Below are positions 1 through 5,570 of a stretch of 6,193 nt of DNA, in pieces. The notes under the pieces were generated by a model. The model saw nothing but the letters and a program-made list of their open reading frames with translations, did not search any database and had not been told where the DNA came from. Positions within the stretch are counted from its first letter, which is position 1, and each line of letters begins with the position of its first letter. Source of the stretch: Thermoleophilia bacterium UBA5186 (lineage in GTDB: Bacteria; Actinomycetota; Thermoleophilia; Gaiellales; Gaiellaceae); contig DHWI01000149.1 of the NCBI GenBank assembly GCA_002413095.1, forward strand, positions 11,029-17,221, given 5' to 3'. The position numbers and the translations under genes are program-made.

Positions 1-978
1 GTCGGCGGTCTCGCGCTCGCGGTGATCTCGGTGACGATGCCCCGACGCGCGCCCTTGAAGGAGCACTCGATCGACTGGCTCGGCGCGGGCGTGCTCGCGG
101 GCGGCACGGCGGCGCTGCTGCTCGGGCTCGTCTGGGCGGGCCGGGACTACGCGTGGACGAGCGGCCACGTGCTCGTCGCCCTCGGGTCCGCGGTCGTCCT
201 GCTCGCCGCGTTCGCGGTGGTGGAGCGGCGCGCGCGAGAGCCGATCCTCCCGTTCGACTCGCTGCGAAATCCGATCGTCGCCTCGTCGATCGCGTGCATG
301 GCCCTCGTCGGCATGGCCATGTTCGGGACGATCTCGTACGTCCCGCTGTTCGTGCAGGGCGTCATCGGCACGTCGGCCACGTCGTCGGGCGTCGTCCTGA
401 CGCCGCTGATGCTCGGCGCTGTCGTGACGTCCTTCCTGTCCGGTCAGCTCGTCTCGCGAACGGGGCGATACCGCTGGAACGTCGTGCTCGGCCCGCCCGT
501 GCTTGCGGTCGGGATGTACCTGCTCTCGCGGATGAACGCCGAGACGACGAACGGCGAGGCCGCGCGCAACATGGTCATAGCCGGGATCGGGCTCGGCTCG
601 ATGATGCAGGTCTTCGTCCTCTCGGTTCAGAACGCCGTCCCGCGGGCGCGGATCGGCGCGGCGACGGCGCTGACGCAGTTCTCGCGCCAGATGGGAGCGA
701 CGATCGGAGTCACGGTGATGGGCGCGATCGTCAACCACGGACTGCCCGCGAAGTCTCATGGCGCTGAGCTCACGGTCCTCCACCGGCTCCCGCCGGCGCT
801 GCGCGTGGCGCTTTCCCACGCCCTGCATCCGGCGTTCGTCGCCGCGACCATCGTGGCGGTCCTGGTCTGGCTGATCGCGCTGCTCGGCGTGAAGGAGGTC
901 CCGCTGCGCCAGTCGCTCGACGACATCGGCCCGATCGAGGCCGCCGCCGGGACTCCGGCTCGAGGCGAGGCGAAGTAA
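1..978 (+). CDS. MFS transporter, DHA2 (14-helix drug:H+ antiporter) type, 5'-truncated by the window edge
   Basis: This is an inner-membrane secondary transporter of the major facilitator superfamily, of the EmrB/QacA-like DHA2 group that usually exports drugs or small organic molecules using the proton gradient. The frame is open to base 1, so 325 codons of the C-terminal part are visible and the true start lies upstream; the GTG at 22 is internal. Features typical of the second half of DHA2 proteins are the IDWLGAGVL helix start after a basic loop, an EPILPFDSLRNP segment, the YVPLFVQGVIGTSATSSGVVLTP stretch split by the loop after a helix, and SGQLVSRTGRYR, the repeated MFS cytoplasmic-loop motif. 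About seven to eight hydrophobic segments remain, followed by a soluble tail of about 30 residues ending GEAK. The stop is 9 nt before hppD, which suggests one transcript. Substrate is unknown; export of an aromatic compound is only a guess from the neighbour. Confidence 0.9.
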   Translation, partial: VGGLALAVISVTMPRRAPLKEHSIDWLGAGVLAGGTAALLLGLVWAGRDYAWTSGHVLVALGSAVVLLAAFAVVERRAREPILPFDSLRNPIVASSIACMALVGMAMFGTISYVPLFVQGVIGTSATSSGVVLTPLMLGAVVTSFLSGQLVSRTGRYRWNVVLGPPVLAVGMYLLSRMNAETTNGEAARNMVIAGIGLGSMMQVFVLSVQNAVPRARIGAATALTQFSRQMGATIGVTVMGAIVNHGLPAKSHGAELTVLHRLPPALRVALSHALHPAFVAATIVAVLVWLIALLGVKEVPLRQSLDDIGPIEAAAGTPARGEAK

Positions 979-987
979 GATTCGGGT

Positions 988-2091
988 GTGAGCGCCACGG
1001 ACTTCATGCCGCTCGATGGCTGGGATCACATCGAGTTCTGGGTCGGGAACGCGAAGCAGGCGGCGTTCTACTACGAGCAGGCGTTCGGCTTCACCCGAAG
1101 GGCCTATGCCGGGCCCGAGACCGGGATCCGCGACCGCGCCTCGTACGTGCTCGAGCAGAGCGACATCCGCTTCGTGGTCACGAGCGGCCTCCGCGGCGAC
1201 AGCGACATCACGAAGTTCGCGTGCAGCCACGGAGACGGCGTCAAGGACATCGCGCTCCTCGTTCCCGACGCGCGAGAGGCCTACCGCCAGGCCGTCCAGC
1301 GCGGCGCCCGCGGCATCGTCGAGCCCCACACCCTCGAGGACGAGTTCGGTCAGGTCGAGCTTGCGACGATCGGGACGTATGGCGACGTCGTCCACACGTT
1401 CGTGACCCGAAACGACTACGCGGGCGTGTACCTCCCCGGCTACGTCGAGCAGCAGAGCTCGAACGGGACGGGCGACGCCGGCGTCGGTCTCCTGAACGTC
1501 GACCACGTCGTCGGTAACGTCGAGCTCGGCCGGATGGATCACTGGGTCGGCTTTTACGAGCGCGTCTTCGGAATGACAGAGATGATCCACTTCTCCGACG
1601 AGGACATCTCCACGGAGTACTCGGCCCTGATGTCCAAGGTGATGACGGACGGCGAGGGGAAGATCAAGTTCCCGATCAACGAGCCGGCCGAGGGCAAGCG
1701 GAAGAGCCAGATCGAGGAGTACCTGGAGTTCAACCAGGGCCCGGGCTCGCAGCATGTCGCGCTGGCGAGCGAGAACATCGTCCAGACCGTCGAGGCGCTG
1801 AAGGAGCGCGGTGTCCTCTTCCTTTCGACGCCCGAGGCCTACTACGAAGACGTGGGCGACCGGGTCGGAGAGATCGACGAGAGCTGGGAGGACCTGCGCC
1901 GGCTGCTGATCCTCGCCGACCGCGACGACGACGGCTACCTGCTCCAGATCTTCACGAAGACCGCGCAGGACAGGCCGACCCTCTTCTTCGAGGTGATCGA
2001 GAGGCATGGCGCGCGCGGCTTCGGTGACGGCAATTTCAAGGCTTTGTTCGAGGCCATCGAGCGCGAGCAAGCGCTTCGCGGCAATCTTTAG
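988..2091 (+). CDS. hppD: 4-hydroxyphenylpyruvate dioxygenase
   Basis: This cytoplasmic non-haem Fe(II) enzyme converts 4-hydroxyphenylpyruvate and O2 to homogentisate and CO2, the second step of tyrosine degradation. The 367-aa length is normal for bacterial HPPD. An N-terminal vicinal-oxygen-chelate domain (about 11-150) is followed by the catalytic one (about 168-367). The three iron ligands are visible as H173 in VDHVVGNVELGRM, H256 in GSQHVAL and E335 in FFEVIERHG. Other family signatures are EYSALMSKV, KFPINEPA (about 227-234), LLQIFTK (318-324) and the C-terminal gate helix GFGDGNFKALFEAIEREQ. From memory it closely resembles Streptomyces HPPD, and the C-terminal block favours HPPD over hydroxymandelate synthase. 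The GTG at 988 was chosen because it retains the residues before the first domain; there is no strong ribosome site, and ATG at 1006 is an alternative giving a protein six residues shorter. Translation probably depends on the MFS gene 9 nt upstream. Confidence 0.97.
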   Translation: MSATDFMPLDGWDHIEFWVGNAKQAAFYYEQAFGFTRRAYAGPETGIRDRASYVLEQSDIRFVVTSGLRGDSDITKFACSHGDGVKDIALLVPDAREAYRQAVQRGARGIVEPHTLEDEFGQVELATIGTYGDVVHTFVTRNDYAGVYLPGYVEQQSSNGTGDAGVGLLNVDHVVGNVELGRMDHWVGFYERVFGMTEMIHFSDEDISTEYSALMSKVMTDGEGKIKFPINEPAEGKRKSQIEEYLEFNQGPGSQHVALASENIVQTVEALKERGVLFLSTPEAYYEDVGDRVGEIDESWEDLRRLLILADRDDDGYLLQIFTKTAQDRPTLFFEVIERHGARGFGDGNFKALFEAIEREQALRGNL

Positions 2092-2190
2092 TCAACCCGG
2101 CTGGTTACCGGCTTGCCGTATCGCTCTGTGGCTCGCCGCCGTTCTTCAGGAAACTGCCGCCGGGGTGGCGGTCAAACAAGGGGAGGGAAG
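2092..2190 (+). promoter_or_regulatory. Intergenic leader of first secreted-protein gene, with hairpin and strong RBS
   Basis: The 99-nt gap after hppD holds no convincing intrinsic terminator. A small hairpin can form at 2157-2171 (CCGCC, loop GGGGT, GGCGG). A strong purine-rich ribosome site (GGAGG at 2182-2186 within a longer G-rich run) lies 4 nt before the ATG at 2191 and decides that start over the upstream in-frame ATG at 2113, which would place a basic 26-residue extension before a clear signal peptide. I see no clear -35/-10 pair. A promoter is expected here because the downstream gene has a different role from hppD, but read-through from hppD cannot be excluded. Confidence 0.45.
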
Positions 2191-2769
2191 ATGAAGCGAC
2201 TTTTGCTTCTGCCCGTGCTCGCTATCGCGCTCGTCGTTGCGAGCGTGGCGACTGCTGATTCGGGCAAGAACGACAAGGTCGGCCCGTTCGTCGTCACGAC
2301 GCCGGACAACGGCTCGTGCAGCGTGTCGTGGGCGAACGACACGATCGAGCGGAACTACCAAATCCACCAGAACCAGGACGGGTCGTACCGCGTCCGCGAG
2401 CAGGACAAGGGCTCGTTCGTCACGACCGGCCCGGGCAGCCCGGGCGCCTGCGAGACGGACGGCAACAACGGCACGGTGCTCGCCCCTGGCCATACCGGCA
2501 AGCTGACCGGCTGGCTCGAGGGCACAGTGACCGGCGGCACGTACAACGCCACTAATGCGGCGAATTGCGTCAGTCCGTGCTTCCGCTCGGACTTCATCGC
2601 GGCGGCCTTCGGCCCGACGGCGCAGTTCTCGTGCTTCTTGGGGTACGCCGACTGCCGATTCCTGTTCGAGTACACCGCACCCGATCAGGGCCTGCAGTAC
2701 CACCACTGGTCTGACACCGGACTCGACGGAGTCACCGAGGTCTTCAGGGGCGACGTAGCCGACAGCTAG
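2191..2769 (+). CDS. Secreted six-cysteine protein of unknown function, acidic paralogue
   Basis: I do not recognise the family. The 192-aa product starts with a Sec signal peptide (MKR, a hydrophobic core about 4-19, likely cut after ASVATA at residue 22), giving an exported mature protein of about 170 aa. There is no lipobox, LPXTG or C-terminal membrane anchor, so it is probably free outside the membrane. The mature part is rich in G, T, S and N and looks beta-rich. It has six cysteines (43, 87, 126, 130, 148, 155), all aligned with cysteines in the gene at 3167-3790, which suggests three disulfides. The C-terminus has HHW (171-173), DGVTE and a final GDVADS. Counted by eye, the mature part has 20 acidic and 10 basic residues, net about -10. 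The start is supported by the strong RBS and the signal peptide. A terminator follows 12 nt after the stop, so it is probably the last gene of its transcript. Confidence 0.88.
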   Translation: MKRLLLLPVLAIALVVASVATADSGKNDKVGPFVVTTPDNGSCSVSWANDTIERNYQIHQNQDGSYRVREQDKGSFVTTGPGSPGACETDGNNGTVLAPGHTGKLTGWLEGTVTGGTYNATNAANCVSPCFRSDFIAAAFGPTAQFSCFLGYADCRFLFEYTAPDQGLQYHHWSDTGLDGVTEVFRGDVADS

Positions 2770-2781
2770 GCCGCACGTACG

Positions 2782-2812
2782 CGGAGGGGAGGGCGTGGTG
2801 CTCTCCCCTCCG
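2782..2812 (+). terminator. Rho-independent-type terminator after first secreted-protein gene
   Basis: A perfect 10-bp inverted repeat is seen: CGGAGGGGAG at 2782-2791 and CTCCCCTCCG at 2803-2812, with an 11-nt loop that can shorten to 7 nt through two further pairs (one of them G-U). It is followed by GGCTTTGC, a short T run, as is common in high-GC actinobacterial terminators. Its place 12 nt after a stop codon supports the call. Confidence 0.75.
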
Positions 2813-2862
2813 GCTTTGCAGGGCGGGATTAGTTTCCGGTTCGCGGGGCAGGAAGCGCGGCA

Positions 2863-2991
2863 ATGGGTATCGGAGCAATTCTCCTGGTCATAGGGATCGT
2901 GCTGCTCGTGCTCGGGCACACGCTCCTCGGAATCGTGCTGATCGTGCTGGGCCTGCTGCTCGGCGGCTTCCGCCGCGGCCGCTGGTACTAG
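2863..2991 (+). CDS. Small hydrophobic membrane protein, 42 aa
   Basis: A 42-codon frame starts at ATG 2863 and ends at TAG 2989-2991. The product opens MGIGAILLVIGIVLLVLGHT and continues LLGIVLIVLGLLLGG, ending FRRGRWY. It is almost entirely I/L/V/G, enough for one long or two short membrane helices with a hairpin at GHT (18-20), and then a basic-aromatic tail expected to lie in the cytoplasm. An AGGAAG ribosome site at 2850-2855 lies 7 nt before the ATG. Small membrane proteins with this build and an R-rich WY or YY ending are common in actinobacteria (DUF6131-like, from memory), but no function is known to me. It lies between the two secreted paralogues, after the terminator of the first, so it either has its own promoter or depends on read-through. 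Coding status rests on the RBS, composition and hydrophobic periodicity. Confidence 0.65.
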   Translation: MGIGAILLVIGIVLLVLGHTLLGIVLIVLGLLLGGFRRGRWY

Positions 2992-3085
2992 CCTGAGCGC
3001 GCTCGTGAGGGTTGTCCTCTGGTCGCTCGCCCTGTTCGGGCACGGTAAAGCCGCGCGCGCCCAAGGTGCCGAAAGCTTGGTCTAA

Positions 3086-3097
3086 CGGTTTAAACCG
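3086..3097. promoter_or_regulatory. 12-bp perfect palindrome, candidate operator
   Basis: CGGTTTAAACCG is a perfect inverted repeat with an AT-rich centre inside very GC-rich DNA, 69 nt upstream of the ATG at 3167 and just upstream of the putative promoter for that gene. It could be a binding site for a dimeric regulator. No second copy was noticed in the window, and the regulator is unknown. Confidence 0.3.
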
Positions 3098-3110
3098 GTC
3101 TTTTGCAGCC

Positions 3111-3138
3111 GTTTTTCGTTCCTGATCCCGGCTATAAA
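3111..3138 (+). promoter_or_regulatory. Putative promoter of second secreted-protein gene
   Basis: TATAAA at 3133-3138 stands out as a -10-like box in an otherwise GC-rich region, with GTTTTT at 3111-3116 as a possible -35 element 16 nt upstream. Transcription would start near 3145, leaving a leader of about 22 nt that contains the ribosome site. GTTT followed at 15 nt by GGCTAT also loosely resembles a SigB/SigF-type alternative-sigma promoter (GTTT-N15-GGGTAT). The -35 match is poor, so the call is tentative. Confidence 0.4.
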
Positions 3139-3166
3139 ACAGGTTCCACATGGGAGGGGAAAACAC

Positions 3167-3790
3167 ATGAAACGAATCGCATTGATTCTCTCGTTGCTCG
3201 TCGGCGCGCTTGCGTTCACAGCGGTCGGGATCGCAGATCCTGGCCACGGCAAGGGCCACAAGGGCGAGAAGTCGCAGAGCTCGAAGAACAACAAGTTCAC
3301 GTACACCGTCACGACGACGGACGGCAGTTCCTGCGGCGCAGGGCTGGTCTGGGCGACTGACGTCGTGCAGCGCACGTTCAAGGTCAGCAAGCGCGGCCCG
3401 AACACCTACTCGATCAGGCGCACGGACAGGGGCCGCTTCACGACGCTCGGCACCCTGAGCCCCGGCAAGTGCGAGACCAAGGGCAAGCACGGCTCGATGG
3501 TCAAGGCGGGAGTGGTCGGGAAATTGAACGGCTACCTCGTCGGCACGGTCACGGGTGCGTACGACAAGAACGCGGCTTGCACCGTCGATTGCGGGTTCAC
3601 GGACACGTTCATCGCGACCCACTTCGGTGCTGCAGCCGTGAACACGTTCACGTGCTTCAACGGTTATGCGGGCTGCAAGTTCAACTTCCAGTACAGCTCG
3701 AACGACAAGAGCTTGAAGTTCCACCACTGGCAGGACCGCGGCACGAACGGCGTCACCGAGGAGTTCGTCGGCGACATCGCCAACTCGTAG
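3167..3790 (+). CDS. Secreted six-cysteine protein of unknown function, basic paralogue
   Basis: The family is not recognised, but this is a clear homologue of the product of 2191-2769. The 207-aa protein has a signal peptide (MKR, a hydrophobic core about 4-20, likely cut after VGIA at residue 23). A linker rich in Lys, His, Gly and Ser follows (about 24-43, with HGKGHKGEK), which the acidic paralogue lacks. Cysteines 56, 102, 138, 142, 163 and 170 match those of the paralogue, with identical spacing inside the C138/C142 and C163/C170 pairs. Shared motifs are VGTVTG/EGTVTG, CET, CFxGYAxC, HHW (186-188), GVTE and GD(I/V)A(N/D)S at the end. The mature chain has 23 Lys/Arg against 14 Asp/Glu, net about +9, opposite to its partner. 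A strong RBS (GGAGG at 3153-3157, 9 nt spacer) fixes the ATG at 3167. A role in the envelope or outside the cell is inferred only from the signal peptide and the likely disulfides. Confidence 0.88.
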   Translation: MKRIALILSLLVGALAFTAVGIADPGHGKGHKGEKSQSSKNNKFTYTVTTTDGSSCGAGLVWATDVVQRTFKVSKRGPNTYSIRRTDRGRFTTLGTLSPGKCETKGKHGSMVKAGVVGKLNGYLVGTVTGAYDKNAACTVDCGFTDTFIATHFGAAAVNTFTCFNGYAGCKFNFQYSSNDKSLKFHHWQDRGTNGVTEEFVGDIANS

Positions 3791-3814
3791 CGAACATCAG
3801 CTTCGGACCTGTGC

Positions 3815-3840
3815 GAGAGGCCCGCTTCGGCGGGCCTCTC
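3815..3840 (+). terminator. 11-bp UUCG-loop hairpin, probable terminator or intercistronic stabiliser
   Basis: GAGAGGCCCGC at 3815-3825 pairs perfectly with GCGGGCCTCTC at 3830-3840 around a TTCG tetraloop, the very stable cUUCGg type. It begins 24 nt after the stop of the second secreted-protein gene. No T tract follows (CGCGTTCCTGG), so termination may be partial, and the hairpin might instead protect the upstream mRNA 3' end. Confidence 0.7.
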
Positions 3841-3864
3841 CGCGTTCCTGGGATCATTCCGGCG

Positions 3865-5211
3865 GTGACCCCGCCACGCAGAACCGCGCTCGTCTCCGTG
3901 CTCGCAGCCGTCGCGCTCGTCGCGCTCAAGCTCGGCACGGGCCTGGCGACGCACAGCCTCGGCCTCGTCTCGGAGGCGCTGCACTCCGGCACCGACCTCG
4001 TCGCGGCGCTGCTGACCTTCTTCGCAGTCGGCGTCGCCGTGCGGCCGGCCGACGTCCAGCACGCGTACGGACACGGGAAGGCCGAGCACCTCGCCGCGCT
4101 CGCCGAGGGCGGAATCCTCGTCCTCGCGTCGCTGTTCATCTCGTGGCAGGCGATCGCCCGGCTCGCCGGCTCGTCCGTGTCGCACGTGAACGCAGCCTGG
4201 TACGCGTTCGCCGTGCTCGCGGTCGTGCTCGCCGTCGACGCGGGGCGCACGCTGGTCTCTTGGCGCGCGTCCCGCCGCTACCGAAGCGCCGCGCTTGCGT
4301 CGAACGCCGTCCATTTCGCCAGCGATTTCGCAGGGACGACGGCCGTGCTCGTCGGCCTGTTGCTTGTGCGCGCGGGCTATCACGGCGCCGACGCCGTCGC
4401 CGCGCTGTTCGTCGCGGCGCTCGTCCTCCTCGCTGCCGCCCGTCTGATGCGGCGGAACGTCGACGTGCTGATGGATCGCGCGTCCGCCGATGCGCAGGAG
4501 GCCGCGCGCGACGCGATCGCGAGGACCGGCGTCCAGCTGCGGCGCCTGCGGATGCGCCAGGCGGCCGGACGCCACTTCGCCGACGTCGTGATCGGCGTCT
4601 CGCCGGGCGCGGCCGTCGGCCAGGGTCACGCCGCGGCCGACGCGGTCGAGCGCGCGGTGCAGCAGGCTCTGCCGGAGGCCGACGTGGTCGTCCACGTCGA
4701 GCCGGCCGGTGACGAGACCGCGATCCGCGAGCGCGCCCACGCGGCGGCGCTCGACGTTCCGCGGGTGCGCGAGATCCACAACGTCAGCGTCCTCGACGTC
4801 CCGGGCGGCACCGAGCTGTCCCTCCATCTGAAGCTTCCCGGCAATCTCTCGCTGGAGGAGGCCCACGCGGTGGCGAGCGAAGTCGAGAAGGCGATCGTGG
4901 AGGCTGTGCCTGAGATTTCGGGCGTCCAGACGCATCTCGAACCGCTCGCCGAGACGGGCGCCGGCCGAGAGGCGGACGACATCGATGCCGACCGCGAGTG
5001 CGTCGCGCGCATCGTGCGCGAGGCGACGGGCGGGCCGCCGCGGGAGCTGCGCTTCCTCCACACCGACGAAGGACTGGTCGCATTCCTGACGCTTGCGGTC
5101 GACCCGCGCGTCCCGCTTGCAGACGCGCACGCGCGCGCGAGCGAGATCGAGGAGCGAATCCGCCGCGAGCGTCCCGAGATTGCCGACGTGATCGTGCACA
5201 CGGAGCCCTGA
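3865..5211 (+). CDS. Cation diffusion facilitator (probable zinc/divalent metal exporter) with three C-terminal cytoplasmic domains
   Basis: This is an inner-membrane CDF antiporter of 448 aa, expected to export Zn2+ or a similar divalent cation in exchange for protons. Residues about 8-195 form the six-helix unit. Helix 2 carries H40-S-G-T-D44 and helix 5 carries H150-F-A-S-D154, the HxxxD/HxxxD transport site of zinc-type CDFs. The loop after helix 2 has D63, H66 and H70 in PADVQHAYGHGKAE, matching site B of E. coli YiiP. Usual CDFs are about 300 aa with one cytoplasmic dimer domain. Here three copies follow (about 199-280, 281-360, 361-448), each ending in a VxxHxEP or VxTHxEP strand. Only the middle copy keeps the full set of YiiP-like histidines (305, 321, 334, 357). 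The GTG at 3865 was chosen because it precedes the first helix; there is no clear RBS, and GTG 3898 would cut into that helix. The stop overlaps the next ATG by 1 nt. Confidence 0.92.
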   Translation: MTPPRRTALVSVLAAVALVALKLGTGLATHSLGLVSEALHSGTDLVAALLTFFAVGVAVRPADVQHAYGHGKAEHLAALAEGGILVLASLFISWQAIARLAGSSVSHVNAAWYAFAVLAVVLAVDAGRTLVSWRASRRYRSAALASNAVHFASDFAGTTAVLVGLLLVRAGYHGADAVAALFVAALVLLAAARLMRRNVDVLMDRASADAQEAARDAIARTGVQLRRLRMRQAAGRHFADVVIGVSPGAAVGQGHAAADAVERAVQQALPEADVVVHVEPAGDETAIRERAHAAALDVPRVREIHNVSVLDVPGGTELSLHLKLPGNLSLEEAHAVASEVEKAIVEAVPEISGVQTHLEPLAETGAGREADDIDADRECVARIVREATGGPPRELRFLHTDEGLVAFLTLAVDPRVPLADAHARASEIEERIRRERPEIADVIVHTEP

Positions 5212-5570
5212 TGTTTCCGCGGCCTCTCTCGACCCGCGAGCGCGAGATCCTCGACTTCCTGCTCTCGGCGGACTTCGTCGGTGCTCCAGAGCTGCGCGAA
5301 CAGGCCGCCACGGCGTCCGTCACGGGGCTGTGCCCGTGCGGATGCGCGAGCTTCGACGCCGACGTCGATCGTGGGCTGACTCCGGCTGCTGTCCAGAGCG
5401 TCGTTCCCGTCCATGCGTTCTCGAAGGCGGATCCCTTCGAATTGCTTCTGTTCGCGCGCGACGGCTGGTTTGCAGGCGTCGAGATCGTCTACTACGGCGA
5501 TGAGCGACCAAGGACATTTCCGCCCCCGGATACCTTCGAGCGCCCGAAGCCGGACACTCCCATCGGATGA
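5211..5570 (+). CDS. Uncharacterised 119-aa protein with CPCGC motif
   Basis: No function is assigned. The start ATG shares its A with the TGA of the CDF gene, and the stop overlaps the ATG of the FAH-family gene by 4 nt, so all three are translationally coupled; GGAG at 5202-5205 gives a ribosome site. The N-terminal third is predicted helical (STREREILDFLLSADFVGA, then PELREQA). It is followed by CPCGC at 41-45, a dense three-cysteine motif that could bind a metal or support redox chemistry, and then FDADVD and PVHAF. A later strand-rich stretch (FELLLFARDGWFAGVEIVYY, 76-95) precedes a proline-rich tail (101-119). From memory, small actinobacterial hypothetical proteins share this order of an N-terminal helix, CxCGC and a closing FxxDGxxxxxEV strand, but I cannot name the family. 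There is no signal peptide or membrane segment, so it is cytoplasmic. A metal-linked role beside the CDF exporter is inference only. Confidence 0.85.
   Translation: MFPRPLSTREREILDFLLSADFVGAPELREQAATASVTGLCPCGCASFDADVDRGLTPAAVQSVVPVHAFSKADPFELLLFARDGWFAGVEIVYYGDERPRTFPPPDTFERPKPDTPIG

Larger units (their letters stand above)
2992..3166 (+). other. Intergenic region upstream of second secreted-protein gene
   Basis: These 175 nt between the 42-aa gene and the second secreted-protein gene hold no credible gene. Starting just inside the left end there is a 10-nt palindrome (GAGCGCGCTC, 2995-3004), then a weak 4-bp hairpin (GCCC/GGGC, 3029-3041) and a 5-bp one (CCAAG/CTTGG, 3061-3080), none a convincing terminator. 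The right third turns AT-richer and carries the palindrome, the promoter-like boxes and the RBS listed separately. Confidence 0.6.

Noticed and set aside
2113..2190. Upstream ATG (2113) extending the first secreted protein by 26 residues
   Set aside because: The extension is highly basic and would sit before a normal signal peptide, while the ATG at 2191 has a strong RBS and the same MKR opening as the paralogue.
3005..3085. 26-codon frame with GTG start in the gap after the 42-aa gene
   Set aside because: There is no ribosome site, composition is not distinctive, and length alone is well within chance.
2146..3727. Two overlapping - strand frames (2146-2919 and 2888-3727) opposite the secreted-protein locus
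   Set aside because: Arg/Ala/Val-rich composition and no domain. The + strand has signal peptides, good RBSs and paralogue conservation, which the - strand frames cannot explain.
3469..3864. In-frame 5' extension of the CDF reading frame back to 3469
   Set aside because: It overlaps the second secreted-protein gene out of frame, runs across the UUCG hairpin, and would add about 130 Arg/His-rich residues absent from CDF proteins.
3664..5199. Long open frame of 511 codons on the - strand
   Set aside because: It lies antisense to the CDF gene and its neighbour, and its product is rich in Arg, Asp and Ala with no recognisable motif. Long antisense frames are expected opposite GC-rich coding sequence.
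4998..5210. Longer start for the CPCGC protein at 4998
   Set aside because: It would overlap the CDF gene by over 200 nt with a low-complexity Arg/Ala-rich extension. The TGATG junction with GGAG upstream is the better start.
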